Shown: one piece after another, positions 21,822 through 31,206 of the stretch | Layout: each line of letters opens with the position of its first letter | Numbering within the stretch: the stretch's first letter is position 1 | Source of the DNA: an uncultured Verrucomicrobiales bacterium | GTDB taxonomy: Bacteria; Verrucomicrobiota; Verrucomicrobiia; Verrucomicrobiales; Akkermansiaceae | Length of the DNA stretch: 41,034 bases | Direction of reading: 5' to 3' | NCBI GenBank assembly: GCA_937893015.1 | Contig: CALBJX010000085.1 | Coordinates: forward strand, 1 to 41,034 | Notes under the pieces: generated by a model | What the model was told of the DNA's origin: nothing | The model's input: the letters and a program-made list of their open reading frames with translations, nothing else | Databases searched by the model: none | Program-made: the position numbers and the translations under genes

Positions 21822-24263
21822 ATGGATATCCGCATCACAGGTGCCTCGCAAAACACCCTGCAACACCTTGATGTGGTGCTGCCCGGCGGGAAAATCATTG
21901 CGCTGATGGGCCCTAGCGGCAGCGGCAAGAGTACGCTGGCCCATGATACCCTCTTCGCGGAATCCCGCCGCCGCTTTCTGGATTGTCTTTCCCCCGGGGC
22001 TCGCCGCCTGCTCGCCCGTCCCGAGAAACCGCAGGTGGAGGCCATCGATGGTTTGCCGCCCGCTCTCTGTCTGGAGCAGCACCTGCCCGCGGGGCAATCC
22101 CGCACGGTGCTGGGCTCCCTGACGGAGGCGCTGGATTATCTCCGCATCTTTTACGCTGCCATCGGTGTGCCGCACGACCCGCAGACGGGCGAGCGCCTGA
22201 CACGCCTCTCGCCCGAGGAAATCGTAGGGCTCATCTTGCAACAGCCCGCCGACACGCGCCTGACGCTGCTCGCCCCGCTGCCGCCCGCTTTTGCGGAGGA
22301 TGCCGCGGCGAACATCCTCGCGCTGCGGAAACAGGGCTATCTGCGCGTGCGCGTGGACGGCCTGCTGCTCGACCTCGATGAGCTGGAGCAGAACCCGCCG
22401 CAAGCAGGGCAGGTCTGCGAGCTGGTGGTGGACCGACTCGTGCTGCGCGAGGGCGTGGAATCCCGCTTGGCGGACTCCGTGCAGACGGCGTTGCGCCTCT
22501 GCCCCGATGAGTTGCGCGCCTTGGCGCAGGAACGCGGCGGCGACCCGCAGCTGCTCTGCTACCACACCCGCTATCGCAACGAAGCGACGGGCTTTACGCT
22601 GCCCGACCTCACCCCCGGGCTCTTCTCCCACTTCTCTCCGCGCGGGGCGTGCCCCAAGTGCGAGGGCACGGGCATGACAGAGAACCGCAAGGGCGAGCTC
22701 ACGCTGTGCCCCGCCTGCAAGGGCATGCGCCTGAACCCCACTGCGCTGGCCGTGACGCTGGATTTCGGCGGCGAGGAGGTGAACCTCGGCGCATTCTGCG
22801 AGCGTTCCGTGGAGGAGAACCGCCGCATGCTGGAAACGCTCGCCATCCCGCCCGCTTTTGCGGCGCCGCTGGCCACGGCCCGCGCGGAGCTCCTGCGCCG
22901 TCTGGACTGCATGCTGGAGCTCGGGCTCGGCTACCTGACGCTCTCCCGCGCCGCCAACACGCTCTCGGGCGGTGAGTTGCAGCGCGCCCGCCTCGCCGGG
23001 CAAATCGGCGGCGGGCTTTCGGGCGTGCTCTACATTCTGGATGAACCCACCATCGGGCTGCACCCCGCGGAGACGGAACGCCTCATCACCGCCCTGAAAC
23101 GCCTGCGCGACAAGGGCAACACCGTGCTCGTGGCGGAGCATGACCCGCAGCTGCTCGCCGCCGCCGACTGGCTGGTGGAGATGGGCCCCGGCAGCGGGCC
23201 GCAGGGCGGGCGCATTCTCGCCGAGGGGACGTATGAAGATTTCCTGCACAACGCGGACTCACCCACGGGGCAATGGCTCTCGGGGGCGCGTCAGGCGGCG
23301 GAAAGCGAGCGCAAGGACTGGCTCGCCGCGCCCAAGGCCGAGCTGCGCCGCGCGACCGCCCGCAATCTGAAAAAGGTCGATTTTAGGCTGCCGCTGGGCT
23401 GTTTCACCTGCCTCTCGGGGCCGAGCGGCAGCGGCAAGAGCACGCTGGTGCACGAATGCCTGCTGCCCGCCTTGGCAGAGGGTAAGCTGAAGGGAGCGGA
23501 AAACTTGGCGCGCGCCGTCGTGGTGGACCAGAGCCCGCTCGGCGCCTCCCCGCGCTCCACGCCCGCCACGGCTACAGGGCTACTGGATGTCCTGCGCCCG
23601 CTCTACGCCGCGCTGCCGCTCTCCCGCCAACGCGGCTATACGCCCGCCCGCTTTTCGCTGACGGCGCGCGGCGGCCGCTGCGAACGTTGCGGCGGCACAG
23701 GCTTGTTGCAGGTGGACATGAACTTCCTCGCCGACCTCTGCACACCCTGTGATGCCTGCCACGGCTCCCGCTACAACCGCGAGACGCTGGAGGTGACATG
23801 GCGCGGCAAGTCCATTGCACAGGCCCTTGCGCAGACGGTGGATGAGGCGGCGGAGTTTTTCGCCGCCGTGCCGCAAGCCGCCGCCATTCTCCGCGCGATG
23901 CAGGATTTGGGGCTCGGCTACCTGCCGCTCGATCGCTCCGTGACCACCCTCTCGGGCGGCGAATCCCAGCGCGTGAAGCTCGCTACCTATCTGGCCAAGG
24001 CCGCGCCCGCCCGCAACCGCCGCGCCGCCATGGCGGAAAACAAAAAACTCCTCTTCGTGCTGGATGAACCCTCCACGGGGCTGCACTTCGCGGAAATCGA
24101 CCGCCTTCTGCGTGCCCTCTTCCGCCTCCGTGCAGCGGGTCACACCATCCTTTGCATCGAGCACAACGCCCTCATCCTCTCCCGCGCGGACTACCTCGTG
24201 GAGATGGGCCCCGGCAGCGGGAATGCCGGCGGAATGATTGTTTCCGCGGGTGCCCCCGAGTGA
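21822..24263 (+). CDS. UvrA-type ABC ATPase (short paralog without the insertion domain)
   Basis: An 813-residue UvrA-family protein with two ABC modules. Walker A motifs GPSGSGKST occur at about residues 30 and 532, and signatures LSGGELQRARLAGQ (about 383) and LSGGESQRVKLATY (about 709), each followed by DEPTIGLHPAE or DEPSTGLHFAE. Zinc modules are CPKCEGTG...CPACKG (about 276-300) and CERCGGTG...CDACHG (about 619). In canonical UvrA (about 940 aa) some 150 residues of insertion domain separate the two CxxC pairs of the first module; here they are about 20 residues apart, so that domain is absent. The region corresponding to the UvrB-binding domain is retained. It may act in damage recognition, drug resistance (compare DrrC) or another DNA-linked role. 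The start is the ATG 17 nt after the bactofilin stop; an upstream in-frame TTG is less likely. Confidence 0.88.
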   Translation: MDIRITGASQNTLQHLDVVLPGGKIIALMGPSGSGKSTLAHDTLFAESRRRFLDCLSPGARRLLARPEKPQVEAIDGLPPALCLEQHLPAGQSRTVLGSLTEALDYLRIFYAAIGVPHDPQTGERLTRLSPEEIVGLILQQPADTRLTLLAPLPPAFAEDAAANILALRKQGYLRVRVDGLLLDLDELEQNPPQAGQVCELVVDRLVLREGVESRLADSVQTALRLCPDELRALAQERGGDPQLLCYHTRYRNEATGFTLPDLTPGLFSHFSPRGACPKCEGTGMTENRKGELTLCPACKGMRLNPTALAVTLDFGGEEVNLGAFCERSVEENRRMLETLAIPPAFAAPLATARAELLRRLDCMLELGLGYLTLSRAANTLSGGELQRARLAGQIGGGLSGVLYILDEPTIGLHPAETERLITALKRLRDKGNTVLVAEHDPQLLAAADWLVEMGPGSGPQGGRILAEGTYEDFLHNADSPTGQWLSGARQAAESERKDWLAAPKAELRRATARNLKKVDFRLPLGCFTCLSGPSGSGKSTLVHECLLPALAEGKLKGAENLARAVVVDQSPLGASPRSTPATATGLLDVLRPLYAALPLSRQRGYTPARFSLTARGGRCERCGGTGLLQVDMNFLADLCTPCDACHGSRYNRETLEVTWRGKSIAQALAQTVDEAAEFFAAVPQAAAILRAMQDLGLGYLPLDRSVTTLSGGESQRVKLATYLAKAAPARNRRAAMAENKKLLFVLDEPSTGLHFAEIDRLLRALFRLRAAGHTILCIEHNALILSRADYLVEMGPGSGNAGGMIVSAGAPE

Positions 24264-24433
24264 GACCTGCGCCGGAGAAACGTTATCCGCACAAGAGGGA
24301 TTGGGCGAAGAGAATTGCGAGTTCAGATCCTCATTTGTCTGTCTGACAGCGCTATGCCTCTGCCATGCGCATTTTTCTGCCTTCCCTCTGTGATGCCCGG
24401 TGCGGGCAGGAATGGCGGCGGCAGAAGCGTTGC

Positions 24434-24462
24434 TTGCAGCCTCTGTGGGCGGCATGCATGAT
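24434..24462 (+). promoter_or_regulatory. Possible promoter of the phage-like cassette
   Basis: TTGCAG (24434-24439), a 17-nt spacer and CATGAT (24457-24462), then 6 nt to the ATG at 24469. The boxes are weak, but the geometry matches the near-leaderless promoters elsewhere in the window. Confidence 0.35.
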
Positions 24463-24468
24463 GCCCGC

Positions 24469-25689
24469 ATGCCAATACGCATGAAAGAGTGGGGGCTGAA
24501 AGCTTACCCCGGTCAGAGTGTTCAGGTGCCTTTGTCGGGAATTGCCGGCATGGGTGAAGCCGCGCGTTCCTTCGGCCGCAGCCTGATGGCGGCGGGCGAG
24601 AGCGGGCAGAGAATGATGGAGATGCATGAACGCGTCGTCGCCAGAGGCGAAAGCGCAGCCCTGAAAGAGAGCTTGCAGAATGCCGCGGAGCAGGTGAAAC
24701 AAAAAATGCTGGAGGACCCGCCCGCTCAGGGATGGGAAGGGTTGTGGCAGCAGGAGATGATGCCTGTGGCGGATGCTCTGCTGGAAAAAGTCCCCGAGCA
24801 TCGGCGCGGAGAGGCCGTGCGTGTGACACAGGAGACACTGCAGCGCGCTGCATTGGATTTTCGACGGCAGTATGAGGTCAACAGGCTCAATGGCGCTCGT
24901 CGGCAGTGGCAGGAAAGCGTGGACCGCGCCGTGAAGCAAGGTAACACGAAGGAAGCCGTGAGCCGACTGGAGGAAGGCCTCGGGATTTTTGTGCCGGAGG
25001 GGGAGATGGAGTCGAGGCGCCGCGAGGTGAGAAGTTCTTGCCGCTCCGCAATGTGGCGCACGCAGCTGCAGGATGATCCCGTGGGAACCCTGACGGCTTG
25101 GCGTGCGGAGGACGCGGAACGCCCGGAACAGGAAGCGGATGTGCGGTCCCTGAATGAAGAGATGGCGGAGGCGGGAATCGCCCTGCGCCATCAGTTGGGG
25201 GAGGAGTTTTCTCAAAACTTGCTGCAAGGGTTGCCACCCGCACCGGAAGCCGTGGCAGGGGCCGAGGCCGCCGGATTGTTGGAAAAACGGCGGGAGACTC
25301 TTAAGCCGCGCTCACTCTCTGCCCGCGAGGAGGCGGAATGGATGCGGCGTGCGGATGAGTGCGAGCCCGATGCGGATAGCCTGACTGCTCTGCGCCTGCA
25401 GCTGGCGACCTTATCTGCGCCGGTGACGCAGCGCCGCCGCCTGATGGCTTATTTGGAGCAGGGCCGCTCGCTGCCGCAGGAGGAACGCCGTGAACTGAGC
25501 TCGGAGCTTTGGAACCTTTACCGCAAGGGGGCGTTCGGCTGTGCGGGCGATAGCGTGCCGCAACAGCGCCTCTGCCGTCTGCTCAACGAAAGTCGCCGCC
25601 TGTTGGCGGAAGGTAATGCGGAAGCAACGTCCGCTTGGTTGAACTCGTTGCGCTCCAAGGAGACGCCTTGGCTTTGTTTTGAATCCTGA
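24469..25689 (+). CDS. Phage-like helical protein (ejection or internal virion type, putative)
   Basis: A 406-residue, almost entirely helical protein. The N-terminus (GQSVQVPLSGIAGMGEAARS) has small amphipathic helices. Residues about 30-240 are charged coiled coil with the arrangement DPPAQGWEGLWQQ, then RRQWQESVDRAVKQGNTKEA and VSRLEEGLGIFVPEGEME, then LQDDPVGTLTAW. This order of a helix, a turn with a G-N-T-x-E-A repeat-like unit and a dP motif is common in tailed-phage structural/ejection proteins encoded beside internal virion proteins; I infer the class from layout and composition, not from a named family. The start is uncertain (24469 or 24481). It is 12 nt upstream of the giant gene and clearly co-transcribed with it and terL. 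Confidence 0.6.
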   Translation: MPIRMKEWGLKAYPGQSVQVPLSGIAGMGEAARSFGRSLMAAGESGQRMMEMHERVVARGESAALKESLQNAAEQVKQKMLEDPPAQGWEGLWQQEMMPVADALLEKVPEHRRGEAVRVTQETLQRAALDFRRQYEVNRLNGARRQWQESVDRAVKQGNTKEAVSRLEEGLGIFVPEGEMESRRREVRSSCRSAMWRTQLQDDPVGTLTAWRAEDAERPEQEADVRSLNEEMAEAGIALRHQLGEEFSQNLLQGLPPAPEAVAGAEAAGLLEKRRETLKPRSLSAREEAEWMRRADECEPDADSLTALRLQLATLSAPVTQRRRLMAYLEQGRSLPQEERRELSSELWNLYRKGAFGCAGDSVPQQRLCRLLNESRRLLAEGNAEATSAWLNSLRSKETPWLCFES

Positions 25690-25701
25690 ACCAGAGATTG
25701 T

Positions 25702-28700
25702 ATGATGAATGAATCCGAAACGGAGATGACGGAGCAGCCGCTCATCGAGCCTGCCGTGCAGCCTGCACCCGCCGTGTCGTCGGCGGAAGAAATGCCGAGT
25801 CTTGCGCCCCCTGCGGAGGAGGAGCCTCGCGTGGATAACAATGTGCCTTTGCCGATGGTGAAAATGCCGCCCGGCGGCCTGCCCCGACAGTGGACGGAGC
25901 ATGAGTATGAGATGATTCATGCCGGCTTGATGGAGCCCCCGCCACTGCGCGAGCCGGAGCCGGAGCCGAAGGCAGAGCCGCTCCCGGAGCAGCCCCCGCT
26001 GACGGAGACCGCAGAACCTGCGCCGGAAGCGAAAGATGAGGCGCACCATGCGGCGATGGAGGCATACTGGAAAACGGCCCTGACGGGCAATCCTGACAGC
26101 ATCCCCGATTCTTTCCGTGCCCGCGCGGCATCGTCGGATATTACCTCCTCTGCGGAGGAGAGCGAGTATGATTTGCTCAGCGCGGTGAATCGCTCGTGGT
26201 ATGCGGATCACAGTGAATTGAGCCGCGAGAAGATTCTCGCTGAATGGCCGCGGCTCCGCGCCGAACTGAGCGAGAAATACGGCGTGGCGGATAATGAGCG
26301 CGAAATCTTTACGGCTCTCTCCGTGGCGCCGGAGGAAGAGGCGCGGCGGGAAGCGGCGAAGCAGGCCTATGCGGAGGCTTATCAGAACGCCTTGCTCGGC
26401 AAGGAGGTGCCGAAGTCTGCGCCGTGGGAGGAGGATGCGAATCCATGGGTGGGCCTGCAGCAAAAGGCCCGGGAGGAGGGCGCACGGCAGCGTGAGGAAC
26501 TTCTGCCGGAGGCGAAGACTCTCTCCACCCTTTTCTCTGTCTACAATGCCATAGAGAAAGGCATGCCGTGGGAGGCTTTTACTGACTTGTGGGATGCTCC
26601 GGAGATGGTGTCGCTCTGCCGCCGTATGGTGCAGATGGACCCGCAGAAGCGTCAGACACTCTATGATCTGACACTGCATGAGATGGAGCAGAACGGCAAG
26701 AAGCCGGAGCCGACGGATTCCCTCTACATGGCCTTCCGCCGCTCGGTGCACCGCGGTATCATCAATATGGATATGGGCTTGGTGCAGGCGGCCGGCAACC
26801 TCTCCGCCGCTGCCGGCAATCTGGCGGCGCGGAGCGGTCTCTCGCAGAAGGCGGGGGACTTTGCCCACAAGACGGATGCCTACATGCAGCTTTTGGATGA
26901 GTTGCGCGTGGTGGCACAGGAACGCGAGAACCCCATTCATACGGAGGATGAATCTTTTGCCCGCACGCTCCTTCTTGATGCGGCGGAGGCAAGCCCCGCA
27001 GCCATCGTTTCCATGACGGGGTTCGGCGGCATGGCCCTGGCCTCGGCCTCCGGAATCGGTTCCGGCATGGCAGAGGTGCGCAGACGCACGGCGGATGGCG
27101 ATATCTCCCTGCAGACTGCGGCGGGGTTGGTCGGCTTCGGCGCACAGGTGGCACTCTCGGAGCTGTTTGCCCGCGGCGGCGGTCGTGTGTTCGAAGCTAC
27201 AATGGGGCGTTTTGTGCGTGAGCGCCTGGCCGGGGCCACGGGCTCCTTTTCGCTGAAAGCCCTCGGCGTAGGCGGCAAATTCAGTAAGGAAACCTTCCGC
27301 AATTTGCTGGATAACCGCACGGGGCGCGGTCTCGACCTGCTGGCGCAGGAGAGTGCCGCCCGTTTGGAGGGGGTTGCCTCTAACATCGACTGGTCTGAAT
27401 ACGGCGGAGAGTTCACGGACGTGGAACTCAACATCCGTGAGGCAGCTCGCTCACTTCCCTATATCCTCATCGGTTCGGGGCGGGCTTCGCTGCACCATTT
27501 CCGTGACCCTCATGCTTTGGTGGCGGATGGCGCGGAGCTCTCGCGATGGGGCGTGCCGGAGGATGTGCAGCGCCGCCTGATGAATGAGACGGACCCGATC
27601 AAACAGAATACGCTCCTTTACGACGCCCTGCACAATGGCACCCGCTGGGGCGGTATGGGCTTTTTGGAGGATGCCGGTCGCTCTCTACGCCTGTTGCATA
27701 CGGAACGATTCCGCCCCTTCCACGAGAAGGATGTGGTGCGCGATTTCCTGCAACTGCCCGGCGAAACGGAGGCGGCCCGCGCCCGCGTGCTCACGCTGGG
27801 GGACCCCAAGGACCCCGCCTATGTTGAAGAAATGGTGAAGAAACATTCCGGCGGTGCGGAAATTAAGGACCCTAAAAAGGCCTTGCCTTTCCTGCTGATG
27901 ACGGAGGCTTGGACGCAGCGTGCTTATCCCAAAGATTTGGCCGGCAATTTTACGGCCAAGGAGTTGGCCCCGCCGGAGTTGGTGAAGCTCGGTGATCATA
28001 GCCCTGCTGCGGAAAAGGCTCGCGCCGAAGCGCTGAATAAGACAGTACGCTATCTCGATGCTCTCTCCTATCGTCTGCTGCTGCATTCGGCGTCTTACAG
28101 CACACTGACTTTCTCCGGACGCAAGCCGGCGGAGGTGGGGGCGGAGATGGACGCCCTCCGCCACAAGCTCATCGGCAAGGTGGCGGAATCCGTGCTGGCC
28201 CGCGCGGGTGGCGCTACGCCTGCGGAGGCCAGTCAAATCTTCGGGCAGTTCCTGACGGATTACTATGGGCGCATGCGTTTTTCCAGCTCGGTGGATTCGT
28301 GGATTCGTTTCGTGCCGCCGGAATTCCTGTCGGAGTACCACACGCGTGCGCTGTCTGTCCGCGCCATGAGCGGCGGGCTGACGATGAGACGTGCTCAATA
28401 TCCGGAACTCGTCCGCTCTTATGAGGTGCCTCAGGGTGCCTATCATTGTGTGGAATCTCTGCTGAACCTCATAGGCCATCAGGAGGATTTTCGCACGGCT
28501 TTGTCCCGCGGCATGACGCCGCAGGAGGCTTATGCGCATCTGCTGCACCGCGAGCTGGGAGACCGCTTGAGCGGGGATCAATGGCTCCGGCACCGGATGG
28601 CGGAGGACGTCACGGATCGCGCCGCCTTCCACGAGAACAATCGCCGCATGGCGGATGTCTACACCCGCTTGACGGGTAATGACTTTGAGAGCAGGGAAGG

Positions 28701-31206
28701 CGACGACGGCCGCACCTATTGGCGCATTCGTAAACCCGATAGGCACTTCACCCGCTGGCACGATAGTAAGGAAAACTGCATCAATGATTTGGCGGCGGAT
28801 TGCCGTGTGCGGTTCCTGCCGCTGGGCGGCAGCCTGCCCAAAGAACTTATCTCCGCCCATGATGAGCAGGGGCGTTATGATGCCGCACGTATCGGCGGTA
28901 ACGCCGCTGTTGATTATTCCTACTTCGACCGCCTGAGCGCCCGGGCTACAGGTGATATGATTCGCTTTTGGCAGGAGGATGCCGCACTGTCCGTGCCGGG
29001 AGCCGTGGTGGAGCCGTATCGCGGCTATATCGCCAGCCGCTCGGATACGACGCATCCTCAGCTGAAGGAACACCCGGATTTCCCCGGTGCGTGGGTGATT
29101 GATTCCTCGGGGGTGAAGACGCCCTTCGGTCTGGCTCACGGGCGTTTCCACGCCTACTGGCTCAATCAGCTCAACTCCGGCTGGCTGACGGCGGATGCCG
29201 CTCTTGATTTCCTGCAGCGCCGCGGGGCTATTGATGCGGAGCGTCGGCAGGCGATAGAGAAACGCGGGCGGCGCGTTATCAACGGGCATCGCAGTCGCCT
29301 GACGCCGGAAGAGTTCTTCTCCGAAGATCGCCCCGTGCGCCCCAAGCCCTACTTGGATATCTCCGGTATGCGGGGTTTGGTGGCTCGGCATTTGGCGGAT
29401 TACACATCGAGCTACTTTATGGCACACCTCAATGAGGTGCCGATGCCTGAGAGCGCCCGTGAATGGTTTGCCTTGAGCCCCTTCCGCTTCCGTTTCCCTC
29501 TGTTCAAGGAGAATAATGACCGCCTCCAGAAGGGGCGCAACGGGACGGAACAGGTGGAGCGCTGGACGCACCAGCTCTCTGCCGAGATGATGGTGGACGA
29601 GTTGCGGAAGGCCGAGCAGCTGCGCGAACGGGAAACGGGCGAACAGCCTCTGAAAGATGATCCGCTTTTCCCGATGTTGAAAGAGGCGTTGCAGCCTGCA
29701 CCTTCCCGCAGCGCGGAGCAGGGCTGGGCATACAGTCTCGGCGGGCCGAATGCACTTCTGCGCGTGAGCCCGGAGTCATGGAATTTGTTGCAGGAGCCTG
29801 TGCGCGGCTGGTCGCTCTTGGGCGCACCGGCACAGGTGAAACTGCACAAGGCCTTCGGCGGAAAAACCTTGGAGAAGGGGGAACAACCCTCCATGCCCAA
29901 GGCGTTGGAGGAGTTGGATACGGTGTTGCGTCAATACCCGAACCTGCACCATTTCTCGCTTTTCCCCGGTGATGCGTCCCGTATCGTGCAGATGGACATC
30001 CCCCGGAAGAGCACAGCGGGATATCGCCGTTTCGACTCGATTTTTGACCATCCGACACACGACGGCGACAGAATCATACACGGCGGTTTCCGCCTGCAGG
30101 AGGCCAAGAACCTGCCCGATTTCTTCCGAACGGATGAACGGGTCATGCCCGCGATGCACACGCTGGATACCCTGCGGCGTGCCGTTCACGATTTCCCCTA
30201 TGCGGATGCTCGGGGCGTCTGGTGGAATGGCGAACGCTATGGCGGCAAGGATGGTAAGAAGCTCGTCGGCATGGATGAGAGCTGGTATGTGGCAGAGCCC
30301 ATGGCGAATATCCGCCGCATCTTCCGCGAGATGCCGGAGGACGGCAGCTCCGTCATGGATTTCGCTGATAAAATCAGCTTCGGTCGCCGTGAGAGTCTGC
30401 CGGATGATGCTTTCCTCAGTACGACGGTATATCGTTCGCCGAATTATCCGCTGTCGCAAATTCGTCTCATGCCCGGCGAGCGAGAGTCCGGTTTCCTCTA
30501 CGCACGCCATCCTTATGTGACGCATTCCTTCATCGGGGCTCCTATGCACGGCGGACGTCTTACGGCCAACAATGACAGCTACGGCCTCTACTTCTCTCCT
30601 CTGGAGGAGTTCCGCGGTGATGTCACCCGAGAAATGATCGGGCACATGGCGGGGTGGTGGGGAAAACAGACGGTGAAAAGCTCGCTGGAGATGTTGATGG
30701 ATCGCACCGCCTCCCCGGAGCAGCTGCAACTTTCGCACCATGAAGATATATCCAACCGCGAATTGCTCATGCAGCTCACGGAGGATTGCCGTTTCTCCGC
30801 TTCTTTGGAGGGCCGTGCTCCCCACGAGCTGAATGCCGAAGAAGCGTTGGCCGCAACGTGGTTCCACGCGTTTGCAGAATACGAGACGGGAACGAAGCCT
30901 GCGCAGGCCGCTAAGGATTTGTTCCGCATTCACAAGTATTTCGAGAAGCACCCCAATCGTCTGGAGGCTGTGGAGGCCATGCTCAATGATCACCGCGTAT
31001 GGTACGAGCTGGACCCCAACGATCAGTGGTATCATGTGGTGACCGCCACTCCGGAAATTCGCCGTGCCAAGCGAATTCGTGAGGAACTGGAGCGTCGTGA
31101 GTGGTTGGAGCTCATGCGCAACAGAATGCAGCGCGAGGCTGAGTTTGATGCCATCGACTTTGCCAACCGCGTCGGTAAGCCGAAGAAGCCGAGAAGAACG
31201 GAATGA
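25702..31206 (+). CDS. Giant 1834-residue phage-like protein (putative internal virion/ejection protein)
   Basis: One uninterrupted frame of 5.5 kb. Residues 1-115 are Pro/Glu-rich and disordered. About 120-410 is helical. Two Gly/Ala-rich hydrophobic stretches follow: AAIVSMTGFGGMALASASGI (about 432-451) and LQTAAGLVGFGAQVALSELF (about 469-488), able to span or insert in a membrane. From about 500 to the end it is a charged, aromatic-rich mixed fold with no catalytic motif I can name. The last 60 residues are Arg/Glu-rich helix. Very large proteins with buried hydrophobic segments placed next to terminase genes are typical of podovirus-type internal (ejection) proteins, which is my inference. 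There are no frameshifts or stops, so it is under selection or recently acquired. Base composition is like the host. Its stop overlaps the terL start (ATGA). Confidence 0.7.
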   Translation: MMNESETEMTEQPLIEPAVQPAPAVSSAEEMPSLAPPAEEEPRVDNNVPLPMVKMPPGGLPRQWTEHEYEMIHAGLMEPPPLREPEPEPKAEPLPEQPPLTETAEPAPEAKDEAHHAAMEAYWKTALTGNPDSIPDSFRARAASSDITSSAEESEYDLLSAVNRSWYADHSELSREKILAEWPRLRAELSEKYGVADNEREIFTALSVAPEEEARREAAKQAYAEAYQNALLGKEVPKSAPWEEDANPWVGLQQKAREEGARQREELLPEAKTLSTLFSVYNAIEKGMPWEAFTDLWDAPEMVSLCRRMVQMDPQKRQTLYDLTLHEMEQNGKKPEPTDSLYMAFRRSVHRGIINMDMGLVQAAGNLSAAAGNLAARSGLSQKAGDFAHKTDAYMQLLDELRVVAQERENPIHTEDESFARTLLLDAAEASPAAIVSMTGFGGMALASASGIGSGMAEVRRRTADGDISLQTAAGLVGFGAQVALSELFARGGGRVFEATMGRFVRERLAGATGSFSLKALGVGGKFSKETFRNLLDNRTGRGLDLLAQESAARLEGVASNIDWSEYGGEFTDVELNIREAARSLPYILIGSGRASLHHFRDPHALVADGAELSRWGVPEDVQRRLMNETDPIKQNTLLYDALHNGTRWGGMGFLEDAGRSLRLLHTERFRPFHEKDVVRDFLQLPGETEAARARVLTLGDPKDPAYVEEMVKKHSGGAEIKDPKKALPFLLMTEAWTQRAYPKDLAGNFTAKELAPPELVKLGDHSPAAEKARAEALNKTVRYLDALSYRLLLHSASYSTLTFSGRKPAEVGAEMDALRHKLIGKVAESVLARAGGATPAEASQIFGQFLTDYYGRMRFSSSVDSWIRFVPPEFLSEYHTRALSVRAMSGGLTMRRAQYPELVRSYEVPQGAYHCVESLLNLIGHQEDFRTALSRGMTPQEAYAHLLHRELGDRLSGDQWLRHRMAEDVTDRAAFHENNRRMADVYTRLTGNDFESREGDDGRTYWRIRKPDRHFTRWHDSKENCINDLAADCRVRFLPLGGSLPKELISAHDEQGRYDAARIGGNAAVDYSYFDRLSARATGDMIRFWQEDAALSVPGAVVEPYRGYIASRSDTTHPQLKEHPDFPGAWVIDSSGVKTPFGLAHGRFHAYWLNQLNSGWLTADAALDFLQRRGAIDAERRQAIEKRGRRVINGHRSRLTPEEFFSEDRPVRPKPYLDISGMRGLVARHLADYTSSYFMAHLNEVPMPESAREWFALSPFRFRFPLFKENNDRLQKGRNGTEQVERWTHQLSAEMMVDELRKAEQLRERETGEQPLKDDPLFPMLKEALQPAPSRSAEQGWAYSLGGPNALLRVSPESWNLLQEPVRGWSLLGAPAQVKLHKAFGGKTLEKGEQPSMPKALEELDTVLRQYPNLHHFSLFPGDASRIVQMDIPRKSTAGYRRFDSIFDHPTHDGDRIIHGGFRLQEAKNLPDFFRTDERVMPAMHTLDTLRRAVHDFPYADARGVWWNGERYGGKDGKKLVGMDESWYVAEPMANIRRIFREMPEDGSSVMDFADKISFGRRESLPDDAFLSTTVYRSPNYPLSQIRLMPGERESGFLYARHPYVTHSFIGAPMHGGRLTANNDSYGLYFSPLEEFRGDVTREMIGHMAGWWGKQTVKSSLEMLMDRTASPEQLQLSHHEDISNRELLMQLTEDCRFSASLEGRAPHELNAEEALAATWFHAFAEYETGTKPAQAAKDLFRIHKYFEKHPNRLEAVEAMLNDHRVWYELDPNDQWYHVVTATPEIRRAKRIREELERREWLELMRNRMQREAEFDAIDFANRVGKPKKPRRTE

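Noticed and set aside
21780..23249. A 489-residue minus-strand open frame opposite the UvrA-like gene
   Set aside because: The plus strand carries clear Walker and ABC-signature motifs; the antisense frame has none.
24264..24433. Possible attachment site left of the phage-like cassette
   Set aside because: I could find no direct repeat shared with the sequence after the terminase terminator, and no tRNA is adjacent.
27685..29571. A 628-residue minus-strand open frame opposite the giant gene, with similar ones at 25411-26940 and 29776-31035
   Set aside because: They lie antisense to one uninterrupted frame on the plus strand, have low-complexity Arg/His/Leu composition and no motifs.
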